Positions 1 through 6,771 of a stretch of DNA of 9,871 bases are shown here, one piece after another. The stretch spans positions 1 to 9,871 of the forward strand of contig PKWT01000455.1 of the NCBI GenBank assembly GCA_003132125.1. Reading direction: 5' to 3'. The position numbers and the translations under genes were made by a program. Source of the DNA: Micrococcales bacterium. Lineage in GTDB: Bacteria; Actinomycetota; Actinomycetes; Actinomycetales; Dermatophilaceae. Numbering within the stretch: the stretch's first letter is position 1; each line of letters opens with the position of its first letter. The notes beneath the pieces were generated by a model. That model made no database searches. It was not told the DNA's origin and was given only the letters and a program-made list of their open reading frames with translations.

Positions 1-329
1 AGGACTGTGTCCCCAGCCGAATGACCGTACGTGTCGTTTACCGTCTTGAAATGATCCAGGTCGAGCGAGCAAAGGCCGAGCCATGCTCCTTGCTCCCGAG
101 CCTTCGCGACGGCGAACGCGAGGTCGAGATTGATCCTGTACCGACTCCGAACGCCGGTCAGCCCGTCAGCGACGGTCATGGTCTCGAGCTGTTCGAGTAT
201 CTGCACTACGGACGAGACAGTGGGTTGCTCCCCGGCTTGGCGTTCAATGTCGAGCGCTCGCATAGCCGGTTTCTCGACCTTCACGAGCGTCCTGCGTTCG
301 CCGACGAGGTATCCGAAGCCGAAGGCCAT
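1..329 (-). CDS. GGDEF-domain protein (probable diguanylate cyclase), N-terminal part only
   Basis: The visible 109 codons run off the window edge. Residues 1-9 are a short hydrophobic stretch (MAFGFGYLV). Residues 25-52 form a charged, probably helical linker. From residue 55 the start of a GGDEF domain is clear: DGLTG (55-59), then the first-strand metal site SLDLDHFK (88-95, with D90 and D92), then VNDTYGHSAGD (97-107). The GG(D/E)EF loop itself would lie beyond base 1, so catalytic competence cannot be judged. GGDEF proteins make cyclic di-GMP from two GTP. ATG 329 is the first start after an in-frame stop at 360-362, but I see no good ribosome binding site. A frameshift hiding a longer N-terminal membrane segment is possible, because the in-frame codons before the ATG (SDLGSLLVIA) are also hydrophobic. 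It lies 87 bp downstream of the rhamnose isomerase gene and could be read through from that operon. Confidence 0.8.
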   Translation of the reverse strand, partial: MAFGFGYLVGERRTLVKVEKPAMRALDIERQAGEQPTVSSVVQILEQLETMTVADGLTGVRSRYRINLDLAFAVAKAREQGAWLGLCSLDLDHFKTVNDTYGHSAGDTV

Positions 330-416
330 CGCGATAACGAGAAGACTCCCGAGGTCGGACTAACGAGATTCGGCTCCGGTTTGAAGGGATCATTGATCGC
401 CACGTTCGCCTCGGGT

Positions 417-1634
417 TCATCCCCAGCCGGCCCCGCCGCCCTTCCGTGACGACGCCCGCGCCTCGGCTTCGCCGCTGTCAAGATAGGCTCGGTACGGGTC
501 GGCCGGCAGGCCGCGTGCGGTGCGCAACTCGGCGAGCAGGGGCCGGACGTCCGTTGCGAACGCGTCCGCGAGCAGGCGGTTCGCCTCCAGGACGTCGCCG
601 GTCGCCTGCGCCGCGAGGAGCGCCTCGCGATCCACGAGGAGCGCCTTCGCCATCACCTCCTGGAGGTTCAAGACCGAGCGAATCAAGGCCGGCACCTTCG
701 GCTCGATGTTGTGGCACTGGTCGAGCATGTAGACGACCTCGCTCGCGCAGCGCTGGGCGACCGGGTCGGCATCGTCGCGCATGGCGTTGACCAGCTCGTG
801 CGCGATCCGGAACAGCTGGTACGGGTCGATGCTTCCGACCATCAAGTCGTCGTCGCCGTACTTCTTGTCGTTGAGGTCGAACCCGCCGAGGCGCCCCTCC
901 GCTAGGAGAATCGCCACGATCTGCTCGATGTTGACGCCCATCGCGTGGTGGCCGATATCCACGCAGACCGTGGCCTGTTCCCCGACCAGCCGGCAGACGG
1001 AGAGCCCCTGGCCCCAATCCTGGACGTCGGTCGAGTAGAGGCCGGGCTCGTACAACTTGTACTCGAGGAACATCCGGACACCCGCCGGGAGGTGCGGGTA
1101 TATCTCTCGGAGCGCGTCGACGAGACGGAGGCGGCGCCAACGCAGATCGTCCTGACCGGGATAGTTGGTCCCGTCTCCGAGCCAGACCTTGACCACCTTC
1201 GACCCGGTCGCGGCCGCGATCTCGCAGCACTCAATGATGGCCCGCACCGCCTTGGCCCGCACCGCGGCCGATGGGTGGCACAGCGAGCCGAGTTTATAGT
1301 CCTCGTCCTGGAATGTGTTGCTGTTGATGCCGCCGATGCGCAGGCCGCGTTCCGCCGCATAGGCCATGAAAGCCGGCCAATCGTCCACCCGGTCCCAGGG
1401 GATGTGCAGGGCGACCAAGCCCGTGACCCCGGTGTACCGGTTGACCGTTGCCGCGTCGTCGACCTTCTCGAACGCCGTGCGCGGCACGCCCGGCTGGGGG
1501 AAGACCCGGAAGCGGGTACCGGTGTTGACGAAGCCCCACGACGGCAGTTCAATGGCAAGGCCCGACATGGCCCAGCCTACCCGTTCGATGGCGGGGGCCG
1601 TGGCGGGGCGGGCGATAGACTCGTTCAGATTCAC
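417..1634 (-). CDS. rhaI: L-rhamnose isomerase, Pseudomonas stutzeri RhaI type
   Basis: A 405-residue enzyme of the xylose-isomerase-like TIM-barrel superfamily; members convert L-rhamnose to L-rhamnulose in the cytoplasm and often act on other aldoses such as D-allose. The sequence follows the P. stutzeri enzyme as I recall it: PSWGFVNTGTRF near the N-terminus, SLHIPW-like ALHIPWDR (76-83), GGINSNTF, WLGDGTNYPGQ (151-161), EYKLYEPGLYST (191-202), DIGHHAMG (226-233), KYGDDDL (258-264) and LDQCHNI (304-310). Metal ligands of the family map to E191, D226, H229, D261, D263 and D305. The seventh, a His in P. stutzeri (GGFHFND), is Asp here (GGFDLND, D253). The GTG start is chosen because GAAGGAGA sits about seven bases upstream and homology begins shortly after it; a longer frame extends to 1904 but would overlap the preceding gene. 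It is the last gene of a probable three-isomerase operon. Substrate preference within the family cannot be read from sequence. Confidence 0.88.
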   Translation of the reverse strand: MNLNESIARPATAPAIERVGWAMSGLAIELPSWGFVNTGTRFRVFPQPGVPRTAFEKVDDAATVNRYTGVTGLVALHIPWDRVDDWPAFMAYAAERGLRIGGINSNTFQDEDYKLGSLCHPSAAVRAKAVRAIIECCEIAAATGSKVVKVWLGDGTNYPGQDDLRWRRLRLVDALREIYPHLPAGVRMFLEYKLYEPGLYSTDVQDWGQGLSVCRLVGEQATVCVDIGHHAMGVNIEQIVAILLAEGRLGGFDLNDKKYGDDDLMVGSIDPYQLFRIAHELVNAMRDDADPVAQRCASEVVYMLDQCHNIEPKVPALIRSVLNLQEVMAKALLVDREALLAAQATGDVLEANRLLADAFATDVRPLLAELRTARGLPADPYRAYLDSGEAEARASSRKGGGAGWG

Positions 1635-1652
1635 GGGTGATCTCCTTCTCGG
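1634..1652 (-). promoter_or_regulatory. Ribosome binding site deciding the GTG start of rhaI
   Basis: Read on the minus strand, CCGAGAAGGAGATCACCC precedes GTG at 1634. AAGGAG is an almost full anti-16S match at a normal seven-base spacing. It fixes the start well inside a longer open frame that would otherwise run into the upstream gene. Confidence 0.8.
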
Positions 1653-1718
1653 CCGGCGGTCCCGGCCAATAGGCGACTCCGTCAGGACGTGGCGGAGGCC
1701 GGTCCATAGGAGGGCGGG

Positions 1719-1739
1719 CGGCGGTCCGCTTGGCCGCCG
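1719..1739 (-). other. GC-rich inverted repeat between two isomerase genes
   Basis: CGGCGG at 1719-1724 pairs with CCGCCG at 1734-1739 across a nine-base loop. It sits in the 115-bp spacer just after the stop of the upstream isomerase gene. No T-run follows, so it is more likely an mRNA-processing or weak attenuation hairpin than a strong terminator. In sequence this GC-rich, such a pairing can arise by chance. Confidence 0.25.
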
Positions 1740-1749
1740 GCAGGCTCGG

Positions 1750-3201
1750 TCAGGGTTGAATCCGCACGTACTCGATCCCGAGCAGCTCCGCGAGGATGCG
1801 GATCTCGTCGGCACAATGCCCAACGCCCATCGACCAGTGATGCGTGGACCCCGACATGCTCCAGGCGTCGCACCAGTCCGCAGGGTCGCAGCCGAAGTCG
1901 ACACGGGACGTGGTGTTGCCGATCTTGAAGTGGGGACCGGGCACTACGGTGCCCTCGGACGCAATGAACCGGAGCTTCCCGTTCGCGAGCTCGCCGATGG
2001 AGAACTGCGTAACCGGGCCTTCCCGCATGCCAACCTCGACCGAGACGCCTCCGCCGGCCTTGCCGTGGTAGACGTCCAGGCTCCGAAGCAGGGGCTTGCG
2101 GGCCGTGATGGCCATGTCTACCGCGTCGTTGTGGCCGATCTCCGTCACGCCGCGGTCGAAGTCGAGGGCCTGCCCTTCGGTCAGCGTGCCGCCCATCCCG
2201 AACTGGTCTGTGACGTACATCGCGATCGCGGCGCGGAGTTCAAACTCGGTGACCGCGGGGATTCCACGAGAACAGAGCAGGGTCGCGCCGATCGCGAAAC
2301 CGGCGCCCAAGCGCTGGTGGATCTCGTTGTCGTGACCGAAATGGAAATAGGCCAGGGTGTCAAGGTCGTAGTCCGCGACCAGCCGGTTCAGGGCCGCGGC
2401 AACGCGTGACTGGAACCTGATATTCTCGCGATCGGCCTTCGGATCGATCTCGAAGCACTGCTCGACGATGTCGAGGATCTCCTGGGTCTCCTGGTCCGTG
2501 ACCTTCTCGTACCTGATCCGTAGGTCGTCGAACTCGAGGATCTCGACGTGGCCACCGAAGGACGCCGATGTCGCGGTTATGTTGCTCGCGGCGGCGAACA
2601 TCCCCGGGTACAGGTGGCCCATCATCCCGAAGCGCGCGCGCCGAAGGGCAGCGGCGACGCCAGCCGCACGGACCCATTTCTCGATCTTCGCCCAGGCGCG
2701 TTCATCCTCAAGATAACCTGAGATGCTGCGCACCGGAAGTCCGAGGCGCTGGAGGCCGACGCAGATCTCGGGCAGGCCTGCGAACCCCGCGTACGCGAGG
2801 AAGTCGCCGGTGTCGAAGTTGTCGTGGTCCATCGACCGCCCGGGCTGCAGGCAGACTAGGAGAACGGGGGCACCGCCGTACTTGAAGATCGGAAGAACCT
2901 GCCCGTCTGTCATGTACGTCGAGACGAACAGGACGATCAGGTCGCAGTTGCTGCGCCTGAGCTCGTCCGCAGCGGCTCCACCCTGCACCGCATCGGAGAC
3001 GAACCCAGCGTCCACGACATCGGCGCCGAGGGAGGCAAGACGCGCGCTGATCCGCGACGCCGACTTCTTGAGGGTTGGCAGGAGGTCAGGAAACTGGGAC
3101 CAGTAGGTCCCCAGCCCACCGGCCACGAGCCCGATCCGGGCTCTGACAGTGGGAACACGCTCGAGCGGGGCGGGCGGCGAGACGAGTTCTATCGGGTTCA
3201 T
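1750..3201 (-). CDS. L-fucose/L-arabinose isomerase superfamily protein (tandem paralogue A)
   Basis: A 483-residue protein with the FucI/AraI-like fold, expected to interconvert an aldose and a ketose using a divalent metal; the substrate is unknown. Residues 22-31 (RIGLVAGGLG) open the first Rossmann-like domain. FDTGDFLAYAG (129-139), MGHLYPGM (194-201) and GGHVEILEFDD (216-226) follow. The C-terminal catalytic part has TEFELR (318-323), LTEGQALDF (340-348), EIGHND (354-359), EGTVVPGP (416-423), GNTTSRVDFGC (428-438) and THHWSMGVGH (453-462). By analogy with AraA and FucI, the likely active-site residues are E319, E342, H357 and H454 or H455. ATG 3201 has AAGGGAGAG eight bases or so upstream. 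It follows its paralogue after 74 bp and precedes rhaI by 115 bp on the same strand. It is distinct from classical AraA, whose GEGDWKTAA signature it lacks. Sulfoquinovose isomerases have also been reported in this superfamily, so sugars other than pentoses or fucose are possible. Confidence 0.8.
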   Translation of the reverse strand: MNPIELVSPPAPLERVPTVRARIGLVAGGLGTYWSQFPDLLPTLKKSASRISARLASLGADVVDAGFVSDAVQGGAAADELRRSNCDLIVLFVSTYMTDGQVLPIFKYGGAPVLLVCLQPGRSMDHDNFDTGDFLAYAGFAGLPEICVGLQRLGLPVRSISGYLEDERAWAKIEKWVRAAGVAAALRRARFGMMGHLYPGMFAAASNITATSASFGGHVEILEFDDLRIRYEKVTDQETQEILDIVEQCFEIDPKADRENIRFQSRVAAALNRLVADYDLDTLAYFHFGHDNEIHQRLGAGFAIGATLLCSRGIPAVTEFELRAAIAMYVTDQFGMGGTLTEGQALDFDRGVTEIGHNDAVDMAITARKPLLRSLDVYHGKAGGGVSVEVGMREGPVTQFSIGELANGKLRFIASEGTVVPGPHFKIGNTTSRVDFGCDPADWCDAWSMSGSTHHWSMGVGHCADEIRILAELLGIEYVRIQP

Positions 3202-3275
3202 GGATTCTCTCCCTTGAAGTCCTCAACTGGGCCGACACGGAAAGGAACTACGCGTCCGGCCATCCGACGTGATGC

Positions 3276-4733
3276 TCAAGGCTTCACCTCGATGAACGGG
3301 ATGCCCATCAGATCCGCTGCCGCGCGATAGTCCGCGGCACGGTGTCCGACGCTGAGTGCCCAGTGATGAGCGACGCCGGAGGAGCTCCAGGCGTCGGCCC
3401 AAACACCGGGGTCACAGCCGAAGTCGACGCGGGAGGTGGTGTTGCCGATCTCCAGTAAGGGGCCATCAACTACCTCGCCTTCTGACGCTATGAACGTGAA
3501 GGAGCCGTCGCGCTCCTGGCCCACGCCGAAGGTGGTAACGGGCCCGTGAGTGACGTCGAACTCGACGCTGACGCCCCAGCCACGCTTGCCGTGGAAGATG
3601 CCCAGGCCGCGTAGGAGCGGGACTTTGGAGCTGATCGCGAGGTGCGCCGGACCGTCATGGCCCATCTCGACCACACCGTCGCGGAAGTTCAGCGCCTGGA
3701 ACTCGGTGAACGAGCCTCCGGCGCCGATTCGGTCCGCGATGAGCATGGCCAGGTTGGTCCGGATTTCGTACTCGCCTGCCATCGGGATGCCCCGCGCCGT
3801 CAGCAGAGATGCGCCGAGGATCATGCCCGCACCGAGTCGCTCGTGCAGCTCGCCGTTGAGGCCCCGGTGATAGTAGGCGACGCTATCGAGCTTGAAGTCC
3901 TCGACGAGTCGGTCCAAGCCAACCGACACTCGAACCGCCCAGTCGAGATCGTCCGCATTGACGGACTCGTCAAGCGTGAAGATCGCCTTCACCAGCGCCA
4001 TCCGCGACGCAGCCTCGGCATCGGTGACCTGCTCTACGCGGACCCTCAAGTCATCGAACTCGAGCACCTCGACGTGGCCGCCCAGCTGCGACGACACCAG
4101 AGTCATGTCGGTCGAAACGTCCAGCATGCCCGCGTAGAGGTGGCCCATCAGGCCATGGCGCGCGTGTCGGAGGACGGCGCGGACCTTCGCCGCGTTGATC
4201 CAGCGCGTGATTCGCTCCCACGCCGCTTCATCGTTGAGGTAACCCGAGACGGACCGGAACGGGATGCCGCTCCGGCGGAACACGTTCGCGACCTCCGGCA
4301 ACGGGCATTGGCCGCAGTAAGCCAGCCACTTGCCCGTGTCGAACGTCGCGTGGTCCATCGCCTCGCTCGGCTGCAAGTCGATCACCAGGACGGGGGCGTG
4401 CGCGCGCTGGGCGATCGGCAGGACCATGTTCGACGTGAGGTAGGTCGTCAAGAAGATGATGACCATGTCACAGTCGGCCACACGGAGCTTTTCCGCCGCG
4501 GCGGCCCCGTCGATCGGATCGGAGATGAAGCCGACATCGACGACCTCGCAGTCCATCGACTTGAGGCGATCTGAGACGAAGCGCGCGGATGAACCCAACT
4601 GCTCGAGCAGACCGGGGAACTGCGGCCAGTAGGCGCCAAGACCCCCAGCGACGAGGCCGATCCGCGCTGGGCGGTGCTGCTTACGCTCCAGGAGTAGGGC
4701 AGTCGACGTCGCCCGCTGCCTCGAGATGGTCAT
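3276..4733 (-). CDS. L-fucose/L-arabinose isomerase superfamily protein (tandem paralogue B)
   Basis: A 485-residue paralogue of the next gene in the operon. By eye about half of all residues match it, with almost no gaps from RIGLVAGGLG (24-33) to the C-terminus. Shared blocks include FDTGKWLAYCG (131-141), MGHLYAGM (196-203), GGHVEVLEFDD (218-228), the GEYEIR segment (320-325), FTEFQALNF (342-350), EMGHDG (356-361), GNTTSRVDFGC and AHHWALSVGH (455-464). Candidate catalytic residues E321, E344, H359 and H456/H457 are kept, so it is probably an active metal-dependent aldose-ketose isomerase of unknown substrate. The start at 4733 is preferred over an in-frame ATG at 4838 because GAGGAAGGAGA lies about seven bases upstream and the length then equals that of paralogue A. 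It is the first gene of the probable operon and carries a 170-bp leader from the candidate promoter. Confidence 0.8.
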   Translation of the reverse strand: MTISRQRATSTALLLERKQHRPARIGLVAGGLGAYWPQFPGLLEQLGSSARFVSDRLKSMDCEVVDVGFISDPIDGAAAAEKLRVADCDMVIIFLTTYLTSNMVLPIAQRAHAPVLVIDLQPSEAMDHATFDTGKWLAYCGQCPLPEVANVFRRSGIPFRSVSGYLNDEAAWERITRWINAAKVRAVLRHARHGLMGHLYAGMLDVSTDMTLVSSQLGGHVEVLEFDDLRVRVEQVTDAEAASRMALVKAIFTLDESVNADDLDWAVRVSVGLDRLVEDFKLDSVAYYHRGLNGELHERLGAGMILGASLLTARGIPMAGEYEIRTNLAMLIADRIGAGGSFTEFQALNFRDGVVEMGHDGPAHLAISSKVPLLRGLGIFHGKRGWGVSVEFDVTHGPVTTFGVGQERDGSFTFIASEGEVVDGPLLEIGNTTSRVDFGCDPGVWADAWSSSGVAHHWALSVGHRAADYRAAADLMGIPFIEVKP

Positions 4734-4756
4734 GACGGCTCTCCTTCCTCTTTGCC
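4733..4756 (-). promoter_or_regulatory. Ribosome binding site fixing the start of isomerase paralogue B
   Basis: On the minus strand GAGGAAGGAGAGCCGTC leads into ATG at 4733. No comparable site precedes the upstream in-frame ATG at 4838, so the longer version of the protein is unlikely. Confidence 0.75.
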
Positions 4757-4803
4757 TCATCCGTGAGCAGCTGGCCCCCTGCAGGTAGCCCGATCTGATC
4801 GGA

Positions 4804-4813
4804 ATACTCACTC
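4804..4813 (+). promoter_or_regulatory. ATACTCACTC motif in the leader of the isomerase operon
   Basis: The ten bases ATACTCACTC recur in the opposite orientation at 6740-6749, just upstream of the TIM-barrel epimerase gene. A related ACTCACT lies at 4880-4886, and TATACTCA overlaps the operon promoter on the minus strand. This could be a regulator half-site, but the motif is short and no clean palindrome is seen. Confidence 0.25.
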
Positions 4814-4904
4814 GCCTGAGACAACAAGCCATGTGCACAGCCGAAGACCGCCCGTTTGAGGCGAAGCTTGCGGCGTGACACTCACTGGTGTGGGTTACGC
4901 ACTG

Positions 4905-4935
4905 AGTATAGTACAGCGCGCCCTAGACAGGTCAA
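4905..4935 (-). promoter_or_regulatory. Candidate sigma70-type promoter of the isomerase operon
   Basis: On the minus strand, TTGACC (4935-4930) is five of six to the -35 consensus. It is followed after 16 bases by TACTAT (4913-4908), which overlaps TATACT (4910-4905, 19-base spacing). Transcription would start near 4900 and run left through the three isomerase genes. The region is visibly more AT-rich than its surroundings. The -10 overlaps the repeated TATACTCA motif, so a repressor bound there could block it. Confidence 0.5.
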
Positions 4936-5009
4936 TAGGTCGGGCTAGGTTGAGTGGCCAGATTTGGTGGCCGCGACGGTGGCAATGACCGAGGTTCGGA
5001 TTCGAGTAG

Positions 5010-5282
5010 CGATCCGGCTGGCTCTTTCTTTCGCATGCCGGCAGTGAGCCGCGGCCACTGTCGATGAATGCCCTCTCGCGCATGCTGACCCACCGTTACT
5101 GCGCCGGTGGCGGGAGCCTGGATTGCTTCAGTTCACACCGCATCCGCCATGCGACGGCGACCCTGTTGGTCAACAACGGGATGCCCCGAGAGGAAGAGTC
5201 CCGCAATCTTGACCACTCCTCCACGGTGCCGACCCGACGGTATTCTCACCAGACCCCCCGAGGCGCACGGCAAGCGCTCTAG
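5010..5282 (+). pseudogene. Tyrosine recombinase (phage/Xer-type integrase), C-terminal remnant
   Basis: After an in-frame stop at 5007-5009 the plus strand encodes about 90 residues of a tyrosine recombinase catalytic domain. GWLFLSHAGSEPRPLSMNAL matches the segment that usually reads LFL..G.PLS.NAL. SSHRIRHATATLLVNNGMP is box II (H-x-x-R-H). ESRNLDHSSTVPTRRYSHQTP corresponds to the LGHSS...T..RY.H end with the nucleophile Tyr. The second-half Arg, His and Tyr residues are still present, but the N-terminal half with the first catalytic Arg and Lys is missing. LDHSS replaces the usual LGHSS, and PREEESRNL is altered. It is therefore a truncated, probably inactive gene, and indicates past integration of a mobile element next to the isomerase operon promoter. 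Confidence 0.7.
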
Positions 5283-5617
5283 CGCGAGCCAGTCTCGTGA
5301 CGAGCTGACTCTCTCCGATCGCGGTGCGCGCCGCAAGGGCGCCCGTCGGCGGGAATAACCGGCACTCGGCCGCCACGAGCCCGAGCTGCGCAATGTGCTC
5401 CCGGTAGAGGCGCGTGAATCCTCCCAGCGGCCACGCTTCGGCATGCCGACACACCCTGTGCGGGCGATCGACGCATACATAGGGCCGAGGCCACGTTCTG
5501 TCTCAGCGCGCGGTCGGAGGCCAGCCGTCCGGGGCGAAGGTCGCCGTCAGACCTTCACTTTAGAGGAGACGGCCGATTCCCATTCAACGGTGACGGCGAT
5601 GGGTTCGGTGATCACGG
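5283..5617. other. 335-bp stretch without a recognisable gene
   Basis: It lies between the integrase remnant and the hairpin after the epimerase gene. The minus strand has an open stretch from 5454 to about 5290 reading HAEAWPLGGFTRLYREHI followed by AQLGLVAAECRLFP. It looks protein-like but I cannot match it to a family. A second open minus-strand stretch (about 5622-5551) encodes AVITEPIAVTVEWES and ends at TGA. Neither has a start with a convincing ribosome binding site. These may be scraps of displaced genes, or chance frames in GC-rich DNA. Confidence 0.35.
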
Positions 5618-5648
5618 CGCGGCCTATGCCGTCAAGGAATAGGCCGCG
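5618..5648 (-). terminator. Perfect 10-bp hairpin at the end of the epimerase gene
   Basis: CGCGGCCTAT (5618-5627) pairs perfectly with ATAGGCCGCG (5639-5648) around an 11-base loop. The stem contains the TAG stop of the gene. No T-run follows on either strand, so it would act as a non-canonical or processing hairpin rather than a classical intrinsic terminator. Confidence 0.5.
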
Positions 5649-6661
5649 CGAAGCTCGTCGTCAGTCGCGGCCATGATGAAGGCCTCTCGGGCGAAGAAGG
5701 TCGACGCCGTCTGGCTGACGAGGGCGTCCAGGGCGACGGGATCCGGGTCCTCGTACATGGCGGAGTATGGGTCGCTGCCGGCGCCGAGCGGCTCGGGCGT
5801 GCAATAGCCGCGTCCTTCGTAGTTGATCGCGTACAGGGCCATCAAGACAATGTCCAAGTCAAGTAGTCCGCCTCCCAGGGCTCGCCGATTCGTGTCCGCC
5901 ATATGTAGGTTCAGGAGCACGTCTCCGGCTCCGAGGATCGCGGTTCCAATGTGCTCCTCGCCGGCGAGCATGTGGTACAGGTCGCCGTTGATGTGGGCCA
6001 CTCCGGGATGGTCGATTGCCGCGATGAGCCGGCGCGCATCCGCGAAGGTGTGACACAGGCTTGTCTCGTCCGGACGGATTGGCTCGATTGCGCCTTTGAC
6101 GCCGACGTTCGAGAAGTGTTCGGCGACGATTCTGATCGCTTCAACTGCCCGCCCGAACTCGTTACCGTCGTAGGCCTTCGGGCGGCCGACGGCGCCGGGC
6201 ACGACGAGAAGGTACGTTCCGCCGACCTCGCGGCAGAAGTCCGCCTGCCGGCGGAAGTAGTCGATGGCCCGCTGGCGAACGTGGGGCAGGTTGCTCGCGA
6301 ACTCTGATTCAGCGCTCGCCATCCCGCACACGCCCGAGACGGCCATTCCGTTCGCGTCGAGGACCGTGCGCACATCGCTGGTCCGGTAGCCGAGGTCCGC
6401 GCCGTAGCGATTCCCGTGGAGCTCGATATAGCGAAGGCCATTGCGCGCCAGGCGCTCGGCGGTCACGGCAAGGGGCTCGGTACCAAACCCCCAGTTGCTC
6501 CATGAGAGTCGGAGACCTGGCGTTCCGGGCGCTCGGTCACGCCTGGCCAAGATGAAGTGCTCAACGACTCTGGCATCGCGTTGCCGAAACGCCTGAGGGA
6601 CGAACCCCGAGGAGCGGGCCGCCGCAGAGCGGTGGCTGATTGTGTCGGTGGTCGAAATCAT
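5624..6661 (-). CDS. Xylose-isomerase-like TIM-barrel protein, ketose 3-epimerase type
   Basis: A 345-residue member of the sugar phosphate isomerase/epimerase family (AP endonuclease 2-like TIM barrel). Ketose 3-epimerases of this family, such as D-tagatose/D-psicose 3-epimerase, use a metal held by Glu, Asp, His and Glu. The equivalents here appear to be E193 (AIEPIRPDE), D227 with H230 (INGDLYHML), H253 (LHMADTNRR) and E290 (CTPEPLG), with R259 near the substrate. Residues 50-82 (LRLSWSNWGFG ... YIELHGNRYG) match the first barrel strands. The first 45 or so residues precede the barrel and are not conserved in my memory of the family. ATG 6661 is supported by AGGAGG six bases upstream. It is a single-gene unit flanked on one side by an integrase remnant and on the other by arabinose-gene remnants, and is on the same strand as the isomerase operon. 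The exact substrate is unknown; an isomerase rather than epimerase activity is possible. Confidence 0.8.
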   Translation of the reverse strand: MISTTDTISHRSAAARSSGFVPQAFRQRDARVVEHFILARRDRAPGTPGLRLSWSNWGFGTEPLAVTAERLARNGLRYIELHGNRYGADLGYRTSDVRTVLDANGMAVSGVCGMASAESEFASNLPHVRQRAIDYFRRQADFCREVGGTYLLVVPGAVGRPKAYDGNEFGRAVEAIRIVAEHFSNVGVKGAIEPIRPDETSLCHTFADARRLIAAIDHPGVAHINGDLYHMLAGEEHIGTAILGAGDVLLNLHMADTNRRALGGGLLDLDIVLMALYAINYEGRGYCTPEPLGAGSDPYSAMYEDPDPVALDALVSQTASTFFAREAFIMAATDDELRAAYSLTA

Positions 6662-6739
6662 GCCGCGCCTCCTGTCGTCGACATCCCGGCGCTAATGCCG
6701 GGGCCGAAGTAGACCCTAGGTCCGCTACCCGGGTCGCAG

Positions 6740-6750
6740 GAGTGAGTATA
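6740..6750 (-). promoter_or_regulatory. TATACT -10-like element with repeated ATACTCACTC motif upstream of the epimerase gene
   Basis: On the minus strand TTATACTCACTC lies about 80 bases before ATG 6661. TATACT is a good -10, but nothing resembling TTGACA sits 16-18 bases upstream, so an activator might be needed. The same ATACTCACTC occurs inverted at 4804-4813, and TATACTCA recurs at the isomerase operon promoter (4903-4910). Confidence 0.35.
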
Positions 6751-6771
6751 ACTTAGTAGGGACATGGGCGT

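Noticed and set aside
945..1640. Plus-strand 231-residue open frame
   Set aside because: It is antisense to the rhamnose isomerase gene and shows no domain.
1635..1904. N-terminal extension of the rhamnose isomerase frame to 1904
   Set aside because: The extra 90 residues are low-complexity Arg/Ser/Pro-rich and overlap the end of the upstream isomerase gene. A strong ribosome binding site and the start of homology place the start at GTG 1634.
3642..4574. Plus-strand 310-residue open frame
   Set aside because: It is the complement of isomerase paralogue B, very rich in Arg, Asp and His, and has no recognisable domain.
4734..4838. Longer start of isomerase paralogue B at ATG 4838
   Set aside because: There is no ribosome binding site there, the extra residues are unlike the paralogue, and a strong site lies right before ATG 4733.
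4832..4839. Palindrome TGTGCACA as a regulator operator
   Set aside because: It is an eight-base palindrome with no second copy in the window and no extended symmetry, so chance is likely.
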